A stretch of 64,000 bases of DNA from Desulfotignum sp032250905 (GTDB taxonomy: Bacteria; Desulfobacterota; Desulfobacteria; Desulfobacterales; Desulfobacteraceae), in assembly GCA_032250905.1 (NCBI GenBank), contig JAVVEQ010000012.1:7680-71679 (forward strand). Reading direction: 5' to 3'. Within the stretch, counting starts at the first letter, position 1, and each line of letters opens with the position of its first letter. The notes beneath the pieces were generated by a model. The model was not told the DNA's origin and did not search any database. It saw nothing but the letters and a program-made list of their open reading frames with translations. Of the stretch, positions 17,700-26,830 are shown piece by piece. A program made the position numbers and the translations under genes.

Positions 17700-18186
17700 C
17701 CGCTGTTTCCGACATCCTGTCCAGGGTATGGCCGTCTCTGGGCAGCAGGCCTTTGAGTTCCTGAATAAAATCGGTGATGTCCTTGAATTCCCGATATACC
17801 GATGCAAACCGGACATAGGCCACATCATCCACCTGTTTCAAGGCCTGAATGATCTTTTCTCCCACCACCTTGGAAGACACTTCCCTTTCATTGATCTCTC
17901 TCAGATCCCGCTCGATGCCGTCCACCAGATTTTCAATCAGATCCATGCTGATGGCTCTTTTTTCACAGGCTTTTTTAATTCCTTTGAGTACTTTTTCCCG
18001 GTCATACTCTTCCCGGCGGTTGTCTTTCTTGATGATCATGACCGGAACCTGTTCCACACGCTCATAGGTGGTGAACCGCTGGGAACAGGACTGACACTCT
18101 CTGCGGCGACGGACTTCCAGTTCGATCTTGCCGGGTCGGGAATCCACCACCCGGGTATTGGAGGCTTTGCAGTAAGGGCATTTCAT
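17689..18186 (-). CDS. nrdR: Transcriptional repressor NrdR
   Basis: NrdR senses ATP/dATP and represses ribonucleotide reductase genes. The 165 residues start with the zinc ribbon KCPYC...RRECQSCSQRFTTYE, followed by the ATP-cone domain with VIKKDNRREEYDREKVLKG. The family is nearly invariant and this copy looks intact. It lies between a dCMP deaminase gene and ribD, so nucleotide and flavin genes share the transcript. NrdR boxes were not identified in the window. Confidence 0.96.
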   Translation of the reverse strand: MKCPYCKASNTRVVDSRPGKIELEVRRRRECQSCSQRFTTYERVEQVPVMIIKKDNRREEYDREKVLKGIKKACEKRAISMDLIENLVDGIERDLREINEREVSSKVVGEKIIQALKQVDDVAYVRFASVYREFKDITDFIQELKGLLPRDGHTLDRMSETADDG

Positions 18187-18199
18187 CGCATGGAAATCC

Positions 18200-18655
18200 T
18201 CAAATTCTTGTCAATGTCACACCGGCCCGGTCAAACATATCCAGGGCCAGCGGATCATCATACCCATCCCTGAAATAAATTTCGTTGATGCCGGCGTTGA
18301 TGAGCATTTTGGCACAGATGGAACAGGGTTGATGGGTGCAGTAAAGGGTGGCACCGGCCACAGCCACCCCGTGATATGCCGCCTGAATGATCACATTCTG
18401 TTCCGCATGTACCCCTCTGCACAATTCGTGCTTGACTCCCGACGGGACATTCAGCTGCCTGCGGAGACATCCGGTTTCCCTGCAATGGGGCAGTCCGGCA
18501 GGTGCACCGTTGTATCCGGAACATAAAATCCGCCGGTCCTTTACCAGAACCGCCCCGACCTTTCGTCGAATACAGGTGGCACGGCCGGCCACCAGATCGG
18601 CGATTCCCATGAAATAATCATTCCAGGAAGGCCGGTCCACCGGATCCAACCCCAT
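18200..18655 (-). CDS. Deoxycytidylate (dCMP) deaminase, ComEB-like
   Basis: The 151-residue zinc enzyme converts dCMP to dUMP for thymidylate synthesis. The signature HAEQNVIIQAAYHG carries the catalytic glutamate, and CTHQPCSICAKMLINAGI the zinc cysteines. ATG 18655 overlaps the glyA stop in a TGATG, which decides the start; a 12-residue upstream extension exists but runs into glyA. It lies between glyA and nrdR, a common arrangement in deltaproteobacteria. Confidence 0.93.
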   Translation of the reverse strand: MGLDPVDRPSWNDYFMGIADLVAGRATCIRRKVGAVLVKDRRILCSGYNGAPAGLPHCRETGCLRRQLNVPSGVKHELCRGVHAEQNVIIQAAYHGVAVAGATLYCTHQPCSICAKMLINAGINEIYFRDGYDDPLALDMFDRAGVTLTRI

Positions 18656-19890
18656 CAGTCCTCTCCCGGGTACAACGGATATTGGCGGCACAGATCTCTG
18701 ACCTCAGACCTCACCCGATCGACGGCCGCCGCATCATCCAGCACATCACAGACCAGTCTGGCGATCTGTTCAACCTTATCCGTTTTCATCCCCCGGGAAG
18801 TGATCAGCGGAACCCCGATGCGAATCCCGCTGGTGACAAAGGGTCCTCTGGTTTCATTGGGGACCGTGTTTTTATTCACCGTGATACCGGCCCGGCCCAG
18901 TCTGGATTCCGCTTCTTTTCCGGTCAGGTTCCGGTCAGTCAGATCCATCAATACCATGTGATTGTCCGTACCATTGGATACCAGCTTATACCCCCGGTCC
19001 ATCAGTCCTATTGCCAGCGCAGCCGCGTTTTCCACCACCTGCTGCTGGTACCGGGCGAAACCGGGCTGCAACGCCTCATTGAAAGCCACCGCCTTGGCGG
19101 CGATCACATGCATGAGCGGCCCGCCCTGAATGCCTGGAAAAATCTGGGAGTTAATTTTTCCGGCCAGATCCTCTGACCCCAGAATCAATCCTCCCCGGGG
19201 GCCTCTCAGCGTCTTGTGGGTGGTGGAGGTGACCACATCCGCGTATCCCACGGGCGTGGGATGCACCCCGCCGGCCACAAGCCCCGCAATGTGGGCCATG
19301 TCCACCATGAACAGGGCATTGACCGATGCGGCGATGTCGGCAAATTTCTGAAAATCGATAATTCGGGGATAGGCGCTGGCGCCGGCCACAATCAGGCGGG
19401 GTTTGAATGTTTTCGCCAGATCCGCCACCTGATCCATATCAATAATCTGGGTGTCACGGGTAAGTCCGTAATGGGCGAATTCAAAAAGTCTGCCGGAGAA
19501 GCTGGCTGCGGCGCCATGGGTGAGATGTCCGCCATGGGACAAATCCATGGCCAGAATCCGGTCCCCCGGGTTCAACAGGGCAAAATACACTGCCATGTTG
19601 GCCTGGGATCCGGAATGGGGCTGGACATTGGCATAGGGGGCGTTAAACAGTTTTTTGGCCCTGGCAATTGCCAGGTCTTCCGCCTGGTCCACAAAAACAC
19701 ATCCCCCGTAATACCGTCGTGAAGGATAGCCTTCAGCATACTTGTTGGTCAGCACCGACCCCTGGGCGGCCAGTACAGACCGGCTGACCGTGTTTTCCGA
19801 GGCAATCAGGTTCAACCCCTGTTCCTGACGGCTCGTTTCCTTTTCAATTATCGCAGCAATCTGCGGATCATTGGTCACAAGATCTGCCAT
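18655..19890 (-). CDS. glyA: Serine hydroxymethyltransferase
   Basis: GlyA interconverts serine and glycine, loading tetrahydrofolate with a one-carbon unit. The PLP lysine lies in VVTSTTHKTLRGPRGG; LNLIASENTVS, YAEGYPSRRYYGG and QPHSGSQANMAVYFAL are diagnostic. Length is 411 residues from ATG 19890; an in-frame ATG at 19947 would add 19 atypical residues. It follows rpiB in the string. Its one-carbon product links it in function to the folate (pabBC) gene downstream. Confidence 0.96.
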   Translation of the reverse strand: MADLVTNDPQIAAIIEKETSRQEQGLNLIASENTVSRSVLAAQGSVLTNKYAEGYPSRRYYGGCVFVDQAEDLAIARAKKLFNAPYANVQPHSGSQANMAVYFALLNPGDRILAMDLSHGGHLTHGAAASFSGRLFEFAHYGLTRDTQIIDMDQVADLAKTFKPRLIVAGASAYPRIIDFQKFADIAASVNALFMVDMAHIAGLVAGGVHPTPVGYADVVTSTTHKTLRGPRGGLILGSEDLAGKINSQIFPGIQGGPLMHVIAAKAVAFNEALQPGFARYQQQVVENAAALAIGLMDRGYKLVSNGTDNHMVLMDLTDRNLTGKEAESRLGRAGITVNKNTVPNETRGPFVTSGIRIGVPLITSRGMKTDKVEQIARLVCDVLDDAAAVDRVRSEVRDLCRQYPLYPGED

Positions 19891-19985
19891 TTGCCTTTCC
19901 TTGTTTTTTTCCAGGCCGGCAAGGCTTTTCAGGCCTTTGTCACACACAGGCAGGCCCTGTCAGCCGGTCATCTCAATTATCCATA

Positions 19986-20420
19986 TCAACTGTCCATGGA
20001 CTGAATCCGCTCCAGGTGCCGGCCGCCTTCGAATGGGGTTTCCAGAAACGTCTCCACCAGTTCGATGGCCAGCACATCTCCGATCAGCCGACCGCCCAGA
20101 GCCAGGACATTGGCGTCATTGTGCTGCCGACTGAGCCGGGCCGAGAGCACATCCGTACACAGGGCCGCTCGAACTCCTTTAAACCGGTTGGCTGCGATGG
20201 ACATGCCGATGCCGGTACCGCAGATCAGTATCCCTTTTTCAACCCGGCCCCGGGAAACTGCGGCCGCCACTTTTTTAGCATATGCCACGTAGTTGACAGA
20301 CCCGTCATCGAAAGGACCGGCATCTTCCACCGTGTATCCTTTGGCCGCCAGGTGGCTGAGAATTTTTTCCTTGAGTTCAAACCCGGCATGATCGCTGCCG
20401 ATGATAATGGATAAAGACAT
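19986..20420 (-). CDS. rpiB: Ribose-5-phosphate isomerase B
   Basis: RpiB interconverts ribose 5-phosphate and ribulose 5-phosphate, the latter being a RibB substrate. The 144 residues begin IIIGSDHAGFELKEKI and contain the active-site cysteine in ILICGTGIGMSIAANRFKGVRAA, with the DVLSARLSRQHNDANVLALG block. It is 21 bases after acpP and 95 bases before glyA. The usual fabF neighbour between acpP and rpiB is absent. Confidence 0.95.
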   Translation of the reverse strand: MSLSIIIGSDHAGFELKEKILSHLAAKGYTVEDAGPFDDGSVNYVAYAKKVAAAVSRGRVEKGILICGTGIGMSIAANRFKGVRAALCTDVLSARLSRQHNDANVLALGGRLIGDVLAIELVETFLETPFEGGRHLERIQSMDS

Positions 20421-20441
20421 GCGAAAGATTCCTTGAAAAGA

Positions 20442-20675
20442 TCAGGATTTGGATTTGATAAAATCGATGGCGTCCTGAACCGTCACCAGTTTTTCAGCGG
20501 CATCATCATCAATTTCGATTTCGAAAATTTCCTCCATGGACATGACCAGTTCCACAATGGTCAATGAATCCGCCCCCAGATCATCGATCAGGGATGCTTC
20601 CGGCACCACATCTTCGATATCGATATCCGGGATCTTTTCTGCGATCACTTTTTTCACTTTGGTTTCAATGGTCAT
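20442..20675 (-). CDS. acpP: Acyl carrier protein
   Basis: The 77-residue acidic helical protein carries growing fatty acyl chains on a phosphopantetheine attached to the serine of LGADSLTIVELVM (serine about 37). Length and the IDDLGADSL motif are normal. It lies 55 bases after rpmF, with no plsX, fabH, fabD or fabG between, and no fabF downstream, which is unusual. Confidence 0.95.
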   Translation of the reverse strand: MTIETKVKKVIAEKIPDIDIEDVVPEASLIDDLGADSLTIVELVMSMEEIFEIEIDDDAAEKLVTVQDAIDFIKSKS

Positions 20676-20730
20676 GGAAAAACCGTTCCTTGAAAATGTT
20701 TATGCATACCCCCGTTGCCCTGCAATCCGT

Positions 20731-20913
20731 TTATTCATCGGCTTCCAGTTTGAGGTTTCGATCTTTGTATGCCCCGCATTCCGGACAGGCGGTATGGGGA
20801 AGCTTGGGTTCCTGGCATTCGGGACAGGTGGTCACGGTCGGCGCCTGGGTTTTGTAATGGGTCCGTCTTTTTCTGCCCCTTGATTTGGAGCTTTTCTGCT
20901 TGGGTACTGCCAT
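20731..20913 (-). CDS. rpmF: Ribosomal protein bL32
   Basis: A 60-residue large-subunit protein starting AVPKQKSSKSRGRKRRTH. It retains both zinc-finger cysteine pairs (CPEC and CPEC), so it is the zinc-binding form. An AGGAGA site precedes the ATG. It opens the minus-strand gene string that runs to the HAD gene. About 216 bases separate it from the divergent gltX. Confidence 0.96.
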   Translation of the reverse strand: MAVPKQKSSKSRGRKRRTHYKTQAPTVTTCPECQEPKLPHTACPECGAYKDRNLKLEADE

Positions 20914-21033
20914 GGGTGTCTCCTAAAACAATTGGTTCAATCCAAATATTTTGTGTCATATTATCATCATCTGCAATAAAACAAATCTACTTACCGCAAT
21001 TTGTGGTATGTGTCAAGGTTTAAACACCGCTTC

Positions 21034-21062
21034 TTGCACGGGCATATGATGAAAGGTATTGC
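21034..21062 (+). promoter_or_regulatory. Likely promoter of gltX
   Basis: TTGCAC (21034-21039), a 17-base spacer and TATTGC (21057-21062) lie 68 bases before the gltX ATG. Both boxes deviate from consensus. Confidence 0.4.
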
Positions 21063-21129
21063 CTCATGGCCTGTTTTGTGATACCTAAAGTCTCGATTTT
21101 ACAGATAGATTCAAATTCAAGGAGATGCT

Positions 21130-22521
21130 ATGAAACCCGTTGTCACCCGTTTTCCCCCTTCCCCCACCGGCTTTCTGCACATCGGCGGTGCCCGGACCGC
21201 CCTGTTCAACTGGCTGTATGCCAGAAAAACCGGCGGAAAATTCATTCTGCGCATTGAAGACACGGATGAGGACAGGTCTACACAGGAATCGGTGGATGCG
21301 ATTCTCGAATCCCTTGAGTGGCTGGGCATCGACTGGGACGAAGGCCCGTATTTCCAGACCCGGAGGAAAGCAATCCACAACCGGTACATTGAAAAACTGG
21401 TGGAAGAAGGTCATGCCTATTATTGTTCCTGCAGCCCGGAGGAGGTCAATGCCATGCGGGAACAGGCCCGGGCAAAGGGACTCAAACCGAAGTACAACGG
21501 CAGATGCCGGGAGCGGGGGCTGTCAAAGGCACCCGGTACCGTGGTCCGTCTCAAAACACCTGACGCGGGTGTGACCGTTGTTCCGGATATTGTCAAGGGA
21601 GACACCGCGTTCCAGAATGCGGAAATGGATGATTTCATCATCCGCCGCAGTGACGGGTCTGCCATGTACAACCTGGCGGTGGTGGTGGATGACCTGACCA
21701 TGGGCATCAACGTCATTATCCGGGGAGATGACCATCTGATCAATACGCCGAAACAAATTCTGATTTACCAGGCTTTGAGGGCGGACCTGCCGGTATTCGG
21801 CCATGTGCCCATGGTTCTTGGACCAGACAAGGCCCGGTTGAGTAAGCGGCATGGGGCCATGTCCGTGAGTGAATACCGGGACATGGGGTTTCTGCCGGAT
21901 GCAGTGATCAATTACCTGGTAAGGCTGGGATGGTCCCATGGAGACCAGGAATTTTTCACCCGCAGGGAATTGATCGAAAAATTCGATCTCGCGCATTTAG
22001 GCCGGTCTGCGGGCATGTTTGATATCGACAAGATGGTTGCTTTAAATGCCAAGCACATCCAGTCAAAATCCGCTTCGGACCTGGTCCCGTCTTTGTTACC
22101 CCACCTGCGGCACCTGGGAATCGATGCCACGGATGACCGGTTTACCTGCCAGGTGATTGAAACGCTCCAGCCCCGGAGCAAAACCCTGAAGGACATGGCA
22201 CAGGCCGCCCGGTTTTATTATATGGATGAACCGGAAATGGATGAAAAAGCAGCCGCCAAATTTCTGACCCCGGAAATGCGTGACATGCTCACCCAGACGG
22301 CGGATGCCATTGAGGCGATTCCCGACTACACCCAGCCGGCCCTGGAAGAGGTGTTCAAGAAAATCATGGCGGATTTCAATCTGGGATTTGGGAAAATCGC
22401 CCAGCCGCTGCGGGTGGCGGTCACCGGCACCACGGTCAGTCCGGGAATTTTTGAAATGCTGCTGGCGTTGGGGAAGGACAAAACCGTTCAGCGGATCCGG
22501 CGGGCGGCCCGGCCTGTTTGA
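21130..22521 (+). CDS. gltX: Glutamyl-tRNA synthetase
   Basis: GluRS charges tRNA-Glu; because GatCAB genes are in the same window, it probably also mischarges tRNA-Gln (inference). The class I HIGH motif is in FPPSPTGFLHIGGARTALFN, and the KMSKS equivalent is KARLSKRHGAMS. Length is 463 residues and the anticodon-binding region is complete. AAGGAG lies before the ATG. The start of the following lpxR-like frame touches its stop. Confidence 0.96.
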   Translation: MKPVVTRFPPSPTGFLHIGGARTALFNWLYARKTGGKFILRIEDTDEDRSTQESVDAILESLEWLGIDWDEGPYFQTRRKAIHNRYIEKLVEEGHAYYCSCSPEEVNAMREQARAKGLKPKYNGRCRERGLSKAPGTVVRLKTPDAGVTVVPDIVKGDTAFQNAEMDDFIIRRSDGSAMYNLAVVVDDLTMGINVIIRGDDHLINTPKQILIYQALRADLPVFGHVPMVLGPDKARLSKRHGAMSVSEYRDMGFLPDAVINYLVRLGWSHGDQEFFTRRELIEKFDLAHLGRSAGMFDIDKMVALNAKHIQSKSASDLVPSLLPHLRHLGIDATDDRFTCQVIETLQPRSKTLKDMAQAARFYYMDEPEMDEKAAAKFLTPEMRDMLTQTADAIEAIPDYTQPALEEVFKKIMADFNLGFGKIAQPLRVAVTGTTVSPGIFEMLLALGKDKTVQRIRRAARPV

Positions 22522-22577
22522 GACCCGGGGCGATTGGACGGCGTGACCCTGCGCCAGAGAATAAGGGCAGAAATCCA

Positions 22578-23654
22578 TTGAAATGCTTCAGTGCCATTTA
22601 TCCTGTAACAGGCAGACGGTGGTGGTTTTGTGCTATTGCACTGATTTGTGTTCTGGTGTTTGGACCCACGCCGTGTTTTGCACAGAAAGATCCCAAAGCG
22701 CATAACACGTTCACCTTTTACCTGGAAAACGACGTGTTCACCGGCACGGACCGGGAGTACACCAACGGGATCAAATTGACCTGGATCTCCAGAGACCTGT
22801 CCGATTACCATGAAGTTTCGACCCCGACCTGGAGCCGGGGGATCATCGACCGCCTGCCGTTTGTGAACAAACCCGGAACCGTCCGGAATGTTTCCCTGTC
22901 CATCGGCCAAAACATGTATGCGCCTGAAGACCTGGAGCGGACCGATCTGATTTTAGATGACCGGCCCTATGCCGGTATCACTTATCTGGCCGCCGGGTTT
23001 CACAGCAAAGACAGCCGGCGTATGGATACATTTGAAATCAATCTCGGGATCGTAGGTCCCCATTCCTATGCGGAACAGGTCCAGAAAACCTGGCACAAGT
23101 GGATCAATGCCACGGACCCCAAAGGCTGGGCACATCAGCTGAAAGATGAACCGATCTTCAACCTGTATTATGAACGGAAATGGAGACTGCTGAAAACCGA
23201 CCTGGGAAAAGGATTTGGACTGGATGTTATTCCACACCTGGGAGGTGCGCTGGGCAATGGTCTGACCGGTGTCAACACCGGGGCACAGACCCGATTCGGG
23301 TGGCATCTCCCCAATGACTACGGGACCTTTCTGATCCGTCCCGGATCAGACACCAATGCCCCCATGGGCGACAGTGACCCCCGGTTTTATCCGGTATCCC
23401 AACGTCTGGGATGTCATGTTTTTGCCGGGTTCAATGCAAACGCCGTGATCCGAAATATCTTTCTGGACGGCAACACGTTCCGGGACAGTCACTCCGTAGA
23501 CAAAAAACCGTTTGTGCTGCAAGGGGTTGCCGGTGTGGCCGTCATGTTTCATCGCTTTAAAATCACGTATGCGTATGTGTACCAGACCAAAGAATATGAC
23601 ACCCAGAATGAGGCTCAGGAATATTCCTCAATCACGGTTTCCTATTCTTTCTGA
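22578..23654 (+). CDS. LpxR-like outer-membrane lipid A 3'-O-deacylase (DUF2219)
   Basis: The 358-residue product has an N-terminal hydrophobic signal (about 14-32, ending CFAQ) and the LpxR signature TFYLENDVFTGTDREYTNGI, with LDDRPYAGITYLAAGF later. LpxR is a 12-stranded outer-membrane barrel that removes the 3' acyl chain of lipid A; the C-terminal SITVSYSF fits a barrel end. I place the start at TTG 22578, which gives a clean signal peptide and has AAGGG upstream; a longer frame from TTG 22518 overlaps gltX. Activity on this organism's lipid A is inferred. Confidence 0.82.
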   Translation: MKCFSAIYPVTGRRWWFCAIALICVLVFGPTPCFAQKDPKAHNTFTFYLENDVFTGTDREYTNGIKLTWISRDLSDYHEVSTPTWSRGIIDRLPFVNKPGTVRNVSLSIGQNMYAPEDLERTDLILDDRPYAGITYLAAGFHSKDSRRMDTFEINLGIVGPHSYAEQVQKTWHKWINATDPKGWAHQLKDEPIFNLYYERKWRLLKTDLGKGFGLDVIPHLGGALGNGLTGVNTGAQTRFGWHLPNDYGTFLIRPGSDTNAPMGDSDPRFYPVSQRLGCHVFAGFNANAVIRNIFLDGNTFRDSHSVDKKPFVLQGVAGVAVMFHRFKITYAYVYQTKEYDTQNEAQEYSSITVSYSF

Positions 23655-23696
23655 TTCCTCGAACAAGACCCGTCCGCCTTCAATGAAATCGGCAGG

Positions 23697-24560
23697 TCAG
23701 TCCATGCCATACAGCATACCCGTATACCCCACAAAGGAATCAGACGGGTTTTTGTCAAAACTGGTGGCATACTCCAGCAGACGTGCTTTTGTGGCCCCCA
23801 TTTTTCTGGCGGCTGCAGCGGTGGCAGCCACCGCGCCGGGACAGCACATGTTGTGATGCTCCAGACCCTGGGCAATGATCGCCTTGTCATCCATGGCTTT
23901 CATGGCATCGATGGCTGCCGCATCGTTTTCAGTTTTTACCCAGTCCACGGCCTGTCTGCCCGGACCGGCCGGGGTAAAATCAAAATTCGGACCGTAATGG
24001 GTCATGTCCGTGGAGCCGATCACCCGGATGTGCCGGTTCAGGGCATCGGCAGCCTCAACCGCCGTGGTGCCGATAATCGGGGCAAAAAAAGACGGTGCCA
24101 CCCCGCAGACCACAATCCGGGCATCAGGGAAAAAATATCTGATAAACGGATATTGCAGTTCCAGGGTGTTTTCATCCACAAATTTACGGGGAGGCCGTTT
24201 CCGGATGCTGATATTCTCGCACAGGGTTTCAACCATCTCCTTGTCCACCTCGATATCCCCCAGTGGGGTTTCAACGGCTCCGTGAGCCAGGATAAAGGGT
24301 TCGGACTGCCGGTGCATATGGGCCCCGAACAACACAATGGTATCCATGGCCCGGGATTCTTCGGACGGCACCAGGCTGGCAATGGTCCGGCAGGCAATCT
24401 TTCCTGAATACGCCCACCCGGCATGGGGAACGATCCCGGCGACAAACCGGCCTTTGACCGGGCCTGTGCTGTCCGTCAAAAACTGCTGAATCGCAGCGGT
24501 ACACGCATCTGCCCCAGCCGGATACCAGGTGCCGGCAAACGCAGTTTGTTTTTTTTCCAT
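23697..24560 (-). CDS. Memo-family protein (AmmeMemoRadiSam system protein B)
   Basis: The 287-residue protein begins AFAGTWYPAGADACTAAI and has GIVPHAGWAYSGKIACRTI and VLFGAHMHRQS, the hallmarks of the Memo family, which is related to class III extradiol dioxygenases and binds metal through conserved histidines. Its biochemical role in bacteria is not established. GGAGGTACC directly before ATG 24560 decides the start. It is the last gene of a minus-strand set with hypB and hypA, not with an AMMECR1 or radical-SAM gene. Confidence 0.85.
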   Translation of the reverse strand: MEKKQTAFAGTWYPAGADACTAAIQQFLTDSTGPVKGRFVAGIVPHAGWAYSGKIACRTIASLVPSEESRAMDTIVLFGAHMHRQSEPFILAHGAVETPLGDIEVDKEMVETLCENISIRKRPPRKFVDENTLELQYPFIRYFFPDARIVVCGVAPSFFAPIIGTTAVEAADALNRHIRVIGSTDMTHYGPNFDFTPAGPGRQAVDWVKTENDAAAIDAMKAMDDKAIIAQGLEHHNMCCPGAVAATAAAARKMGATKARLLEYATSFDKNPSDSFVGYTGMLYGMD

Positions 24561-24608
24561 GGTACCTCCTTGCACTGGAGACAGACCCGCCCCTGCCTGC
24601 CCCCGGCT

Positions 24609-25259
24609 TTAAAGTTGCTGCCGGAGCCACGCCAGCCAGGGATCAAACCCTTGCCCGGTTTTAGCGGACAATTCAAACACCGGCATGCCCGGATGTACTT
24701 TTTTCATGTTCGTCACTGCCAGGCCCGCATCAAAATCCAGGTAAGGCAACAGGTCCACCTTGTTTAAAATGGCGGCATTTGACACCTGAAACATAAGTGG
24801 ATATTTCAACGGCTTGTCTTCGCCTTCGGTAACGCTGAGAACCACCACACGGGCGTTTTCCCCGATATCAAACTCCGCCGGGCACACCAGATTGCCGATA
24901 TTTTCCACAATCAGCAGATCCAGGTCGTCACATCCGAGTCTCCTTGCCGCGGTATCGATCATCGGAGCGGAAAGGTGGCAGTCTCCGCCGAACTGGTCCG
25001 TGTTGATCTGGGTCACTTTCGCACCGGTTTCGGCCAGGCGGTCGGCATCATTGGTGGTGCAGATGTCTCCCACGATCACCCCCACCCGGACATCCGGCAA
25101 CAACTGTTCCAGTGTCCGGCAAAGGGTCTGGGTTTTGCCCGAGCCGGGGGATGACATCATGTTCAACACGAACACTTTTTTTTCCAGAAAATAGCGCCGG
25201 TTTTTATCTGCTTCCGTTACATTTTTTTCCAGAATATTTTTCCGAATTTTAATTTCCAT
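24609..25259 (-). CDS. hypB: Hydrogenase/urease nickel incorporation GTPase HypB
   Basis: HypB is a SIMIBI-class GTPase that loads nickel with HypA into [NiFe]-hydrogenase. The P-loop is SSPGSGKTQT, followed by GDICTTNDADRL, the HLSAPMI metal-site region, and NKVDLLPYLDFD for guanine recognition. The N-terminus lacks the CxxCGC and histidine-rich nickel stores seen in some HypB proteins. HypA follows upstream by 70 bases. Other hyp genes and hydrogenase genes are not in the window. Confidence 0.93.
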   Translation of the reverse strand: MEIKIRKNILEKNVTEADKNRRYFLEKKVFVLNMMSSPGSGKTQTLCRTLEQLLPDVRVGVIVGDICTTNDADRLAETGAKVTQINTDQFGGDCHLSAPMIDTAARRLGCDDLDLLIVENIGNLVCPAEFDIGENARVVVLSVTEGEDKPLKYPLMFQVSNAAILNKVDLLPYLDFDAGLAVTNMKKVHPGMPVFELSAKTGQGFDPWLAWLRQQL

Positions 25260-25329
25260 CGATTTTGGGACCTCCCGTAATGATCTTTACAGTGTATCGG
25301 GTTAAATGATGAACGTCAACCGGTCCGCA

Positions 25330-25677
25330 TCATTCCATCAGTGTCAACGATTCGATATCGATTTCCCTGCCGGACAGCAGTTCGGTTTGTCCTTCTTCAC
25401 AATCCGGGCACCGGAACACCGGGGTATCGGCCTCCCATTCCCTGCCGCAGGCCTTGCACCGGATGCGCACCGGCACCATTTCAATGTTCAGGCGGGCATG
25501 CGCCAGCGGCGTGTCTCTGGTGATGATGTCAAAACAGAACGTCAGGCTGTGGGGTACCACCGAAGACAGCTTCCCGATTCTCAGATTCAAAGACGCCACT
25601 TTTGGATCTTTCAACTCGGCCGGCAACGCGTCTAGAGCGATCCGGACCAGTTCCTGGGCGATTCCCATTTCATGCAT
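25330..25677 (-). CDS. hypA: Hydrogenase maturation nickel metallochaperone HypA
   Basis: The 115-residue protein begins MHEMGIAQELV with the nickel-binding His2, and carries the zinc site CKACGREW...FRCPDCEE at about 74-97. It delivers nickel to the large hydrogenase subunit together with HypB. It lies 20 bases after tgt and before hypB, so it appears to share the queA-tgt transcript. Confidence 0.94.
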   Translation of the reverse strand: MHEMGIAQELVRIALDALPAELKDPKVASLNLRIGKLSSVVPHSLTFCFDIITRDTPLAHARLNIEMVPVRIRCKACGREWEADTPVFRCPDCEEGQTELLSGREIDIESLTLME

Positions 25678-25697
25678 GTGCTCCCCTCCTTTGAGTG

Positions 25698-26813
25698 TCA
25701 GACGCCTTTTGACCGGGTGTCTTGGAACTGACGTTTGAATGCCTCAAACCGATCCTCTTTGATGGCCTCACGCAGGGTGGCCATGAGATCCAGATAATAA
25801 TACAGGTTATGGATGGTGTTCAGGCGGTATGCCAGCAGTTCCCTGGATTTGTAAAGATGCCGCAGATAGGCCCGGGTGTAGTTTTGGCAGGTATAGCAGG
25901 CACAGGTCTCATCAATGGGCCGGGTGTCGAATTTAAACCGGGCGTTGGGGATGTTGATATCCCCTCTGGATGTAAACAGCTTGCCGTTTCTGGCATTGCG
26001 GGACGGCATCACGCAATCGAACATGTCACAGCCCATTTCCGTCAGTTCCACCAGGTTTTCAGGCGTTCCCACCCCCATGATATACCGGGGTCTGTCTTCC
26101 GGCATCAGCGGCAGGGTGTGATCCGCCATCTCGTACATCAGGTCCGTGGGTTCCCCCACGGACAGGCCGCCGATGGCAAACCCTGAAAAATCGATCTGCA
26201 TCAGCTCTTCCGCAGAACGGGTTCGCAGATCCTTGTACATGCCGCCCTGGACAATGCCGAACAGGTGGTTGGGTGCGCCCTGTGCCTGCCAGAAGTCATA
26301 CCCTTTTTTCGCCCAGGCCGTGGTTTTTTCCAGGGCGGTCTCAGCCTGATCAAAGGTGGCCGGATATCCCATGCACCAGTCTAATGACATCATGATGTCC
26401 GATCCCAGAATGGTCTGGATCTCCACGGATTTCTCCGGTGAAAAAAAATGCCGGGACCCGTCGATATGGGACTGGAACGCCACACCCTCGTCCGTGAATT
26501 TTGCCAGTTTTGCCAGGGAAAAAAACTGAAACCCCCCGGAATCGGTGAGCATGGGCCGGTCCCACCGGATAAACTCATGCAGCCCGCCCATGTGCGAAAT
26601 CACCTCGCATCCGGGCCGCAGGTACAGGTGGTAGGTGTTACCTAAAATGATCTGTGCCCCGCAGTGCTTCAGGTCATCCGCAGTCAGGGCTTTCACCGAT
26701 CCCACCGTGCCCACGGGCATGAAAATCGGGGTTTGTATCTGCCCCCGGGGGGTATCGATGATGCCGAGCCGTGCCCGGTTCCGGTCGGATTTTTTTATTA
26801 CTGTAAATTTCAA
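25698..26813 (-). CDS. tgt: tRNA-guanine transglycosylase
   Basis: Tgt swaps G34 of GUN-anticodon tRNAs for the queuosine precursor preQ1. The catalytic DSGGFQFFSL, GGLSVGEP and the zinc ligands in CACYTCQNYTRAYLRHL are intact. I use TTG 26813, giving LKFTVIKKSDRNRARLG and a GGAGAA six bases upstream. An ATG at 26834 overlaps the queA stop in ATGA and could also serve, adding seven residues. QueA, the next pathway enzyme, is encoded just upstream. Confidence 0.95.
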   Translation of the reverse strand: MKFTVIKKSDRNRARLGIIDTPRGQIQTPIFMPVGTVGSVKALTADDLKHCGAQIILGNTYHLYLRPGCEVISHMGGLHEFIRWDRPMLTDSGGFQFFSLAKLAKFTDEGVAFQSHIDGSRHFFSPEKSVEIQTILGSDIMMSLDWCMGYPATFDQAETALEKTTAWAKKGYDFWQAQGAPNHLFGIVQGGMYKDLRTRSAEELMQIDFSGFAIGGLSVGEPTDLMYEMADHTLPLMPEDRPRYIMGVGTPENLVELTEMGCDMFDCVMPSRNARNGKLFTSRGDINIPNARFKFDTRPIDETCACYTCQNYTRAYLRHLYKSRELLAYRLNTIHNLYYYLDLMATLREAIKEDRFEAFKRQFQDTRSKGV

Positions 26814-26830
26814 GTACGATTCTCCTGGGG

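Noticed and set aside
14650..17828. FMN riboswitch near the riboflavin genes
   Set aside because: The rib genes overlap or are tightly spaced inside a longer string; no leader of adequate length or conserved RFN element was seen.
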